Source: Methylophaga sp. OBS4
GTDB taxonomy: Bacteria; Pseudomonadota; Gammaproteobacteria; Nitrosococcales; Methylophagaceae
Direction of reading: 5' to 3'
DNA length: 64,000 nucleotides
NCBI RefSeq assembly: GCF_026319305.1
Contig: NZ_JAPDMV010000005.1
Coordinates: 1-64,000 of the forward strand
In this document: positions 62,701 to 64,000 of the stretch, piece after piece
How positions within the stretch are numbered: the first letter of the stretch is position 1
How the letters are laid out: every line of letters starts with the position of its first letter
Program-made: the position numbers and the translations under genes
The notes under the pieces: model-generated
What the model was told of the DNA's origin: nothing
The model's input: only the letters and a program-made list of their open reading frames with translations
The model's database searches: none

Positions 62701-64000
62701 ATGTCATCTCATAATTCATTTCGCCGGCCGCTGAAAACACTGGTAGCAGCCTGTCTGACTGCCACGGCAGTCAATGTGTATGCCGAACACGGTGCTTTGG
62801 AACTCAATCAAATGCAGGTGGTGGGCGAACAAATCGCGCCCGGCAACCTGGGACTGGAAACGGATAAACAGGAAATGCGGCTGACGCCGGGTGGTGTCAG
62901 CGTGATTGAGATGGACAGTATTACTGAAGGTCAGGTATCCAGTCTGGAAGATGCTCTGCGTTATGTGCCGGGTGTCTGGGCGGCCAGCGATACCGGTAAT
63001 GACAATATCTTTTTCTCCAGTCGCGGCTCCAACCTCGATGCCACCGACTATGACATGAACGGCATCAAGCTGTTGCAGGATGGTCTGCCGGTCACGGCGG
63101 CTGACGGTAATAACCATAACCGCATTATCGATCCGCTGAGTTCGCGGTATGCGGTGTTTGCCCGCGGCGCCAATGCGATGAAATACGGTGCCGGCACCTT
63201 GGGTGGGGCGATTAACTTCATCAGTCAGACCGCCTACGATGTCTCTCCGCTGAGCCTGTCGGTTTCAGGCGGCAGCCATGGTCAGCGTCAAACCCGGCTG
63301 ACGGCCGGACAAGTGTTTAATGATCAACTGGACGGTCTGGTGACCATTGAAACCAAACAATGGGATGGCTACCGCGATCATAACAAGCAGGACAGAACCG
63401 GCGTTTATGCCAATGGCGGCATCCGGCTGACTGATAATATTTCCAGCCGTTTTTACCTGACTTACCTCAATGACGATCAGGAACTGGCCGGCTCCCTGAC
63501 CCGGGCACAAGTGCGTGAAGATCGTGATCAGGCAAGGCCTAGTGCCGAGCGTGATGCAGGGCATTTACAGAAAGATGTCGATATCTGGCGTGTGGCCAAT
63601 AAAACCAGCTGGGATATCGATGAAAACCGCCGGTTTGAGTTTGGCGTCTCGTTCGAAGAACAGAAACTGTTTCACCCGATTGTCTATTCGCCTTTCTTCA
63701 GCCTGCTGATAGATAACACCCAGCGTGATGTCGGCACCATGGCCCGCTATCAGCACAAGATGGGCGATCATGATTGGCTGGTGGGCTTCAACTATGGTGT
63801 GACCCGGATTGATGGTGGTAATTACACCCATGAAGCTGGTGACAAAACGGGGCGGAGCACCAAAAACGACAATGAAGGCGATACCCTGGAATTGTATTTG
63901 ATGGATCGCTGGCAGTTTGTCGAAAACTGGACTTTGGTGGCGGGTGCTCAGGCCGTTTCTGCCGGGCGTGAGGTCAAGGTCACTACATTGTCAGATGGTT
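62701..64000 (+). CDS. TonB-dependent outer-membrane receptor, 3' end beyond window
   Basis: The frame from the ATG at 62701 is open to the window end (over 433 residues). Signal peptide of about 28 residues with basic N-terminus and AVNVYA, then a region LNQMQVVGEQ. The plug domain includes PGGVSVIEMD, LEDALRYVPGVWAASDTGN, FFSSRGS and GANAMKYGAGTLGGAINFIS. Barrel strands follow (GSHGQRQTRLTAGQ onwards). The plug arrangement with DGLPVTAADGNNHNRIIDPLSSRYAVF resembles siderophore and metal-complex receptors. It lies 145 bases after the YcnI-like gene, which suggests copper or iron chelate transport. Confidence 0.93.
   Translation, partial: MSSHNSFRRPLKTLVAACLTATAVNVYAEHGALELNQMQVVGEQIAPGNLGLETDKQEMRLTPGGVSVIEMDSITEGQVSSLEDALRYVPGVWAASDTGNDNIFFSSRGSNLDATDYDMNGIKLLQDGLPVTAADGNNHNRIIDPLSSRYAVFARGANAMKYGAGTLGGAINFISQTAYDVSPLSLSVSGGSHGQRQTRLTAGQVFNDQLDGLVTIETKQWDGYRDHNKQDRTGVYANGGIRLTDNISSRFYLTYLNDDQELAGSLTRAQVREDRDQARPSAERDAGHLQKDVDIWRVANKTSWDIDENRRFEFGVSFEEQKLFHPIVYSPFFSLLIDNTQRDVGTMARYQHKMGDHDWLVGFNYGVTRIDGGNYTHEAGDKTGRSTKNDNEGDTLELYLMDRWQFVENWTLVAGAQAVSAGREVKVTTLSDG

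Noticed and set aside
1-64000. CRISPR array, tRNA, rRNA or prophage
   Set aside because: No regularly spaced identical repeats, no cloverleaf ending in CCA, and no phage structural or integrase genes were found.

Overview
The window is about 64 kb of a gammaproteobacterial chromosome. Evidence for this is the recC-recB-recD order, hslO with htpG, zapG (yhcB), ubiK, ppnP, gluQ, thpR, comM and rep, together with moderate GC and ordinary Shine-Dalgarno (SD) sequences. A sulfide:quinone oxidoreductase, a TRAP transporter, an RTX-type protein end, and several c-di-GMP and chemotaxis proteins suggest an aquatic, metabolically flexible bacterium, perhaps near the Methylophaga/Thiotrichales group. 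That placement is inference, not proof. No tRNA, rRNA, CRISPR array, prophage or intact transposase was seen.

Layout. 1-9 kb: the 3' end of an RTX-like gene; an exported-type isoaspartyl methyltransferase followed one base later by a membrane-embedded spermidine-synthase-like protein; a dctQM TRAP pair without dctP; yaaA; and a periplasmic-sensor diguanylate cyclase overlapping thpR. 9-14.4 kb: a TetR regulator divergent from an RND efflux operon. Two matching 16-bp operators each lie inside a promoter spacer. 14.4-17.6 kb: an NAD-salvage operon (macrodomain protein, pncB, pncA) with a decayed TfoX-domain gene at its end.

17.6-25.5 kb is an accessory block of small, mostly minus-strand genes. 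It includes two diverged copies of a low-molecular-weight phosphatase-like gene, a DUF202 protein, a TfoX-like protein, a methyltransferase, an alpha/beta hydrolase, a zinc-ribbon membrane protein, a DUF503 protein, a MoaD/ThiS carrier tightly paired with an Asp-box propeller, and a cupin. Palindromic or direct repeats lie between some of the genes, so it resembles a cassette array, but no textbook attC site or integrase was found. 25.8-30.5 kb carries a Na+/H+ antiporter, a P-type cation ATPase and a truncated PEP synthase 3' end, bounded by short palindromic or tandem repeats, and looks imported.

30.7-47 kb returns to core functions: gluQ, an exonuclease/endonuclease/phosphatase-family protein, htpG under a clear heat-shock promoter, hslO, sqr and recCBD. 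recD contains two in-frame insertions of dispersed palindromic repeats. 47-53 kb holds a hypothetical gene, zapG, ubiK, ppnP, and a two-gene unit of an ATP-grasp enzyme plus a 668-residue protein with a papain-like Cys/His/Asn pattern, which is the best candidate for an undescribed system here. 53-58 kb is an AT-rich two-gene operon (GGDEF-EAL protein and chemoreceptor). 58-64 kb has comM overlapping rep, then a YcnI-like copper-type periplasmic protein and a TonB-dependent receptor cut by the window end.

Dispersed repeats are a strong theme. At least four families of short palindromes occur between genes and, twice, within coding sequence.
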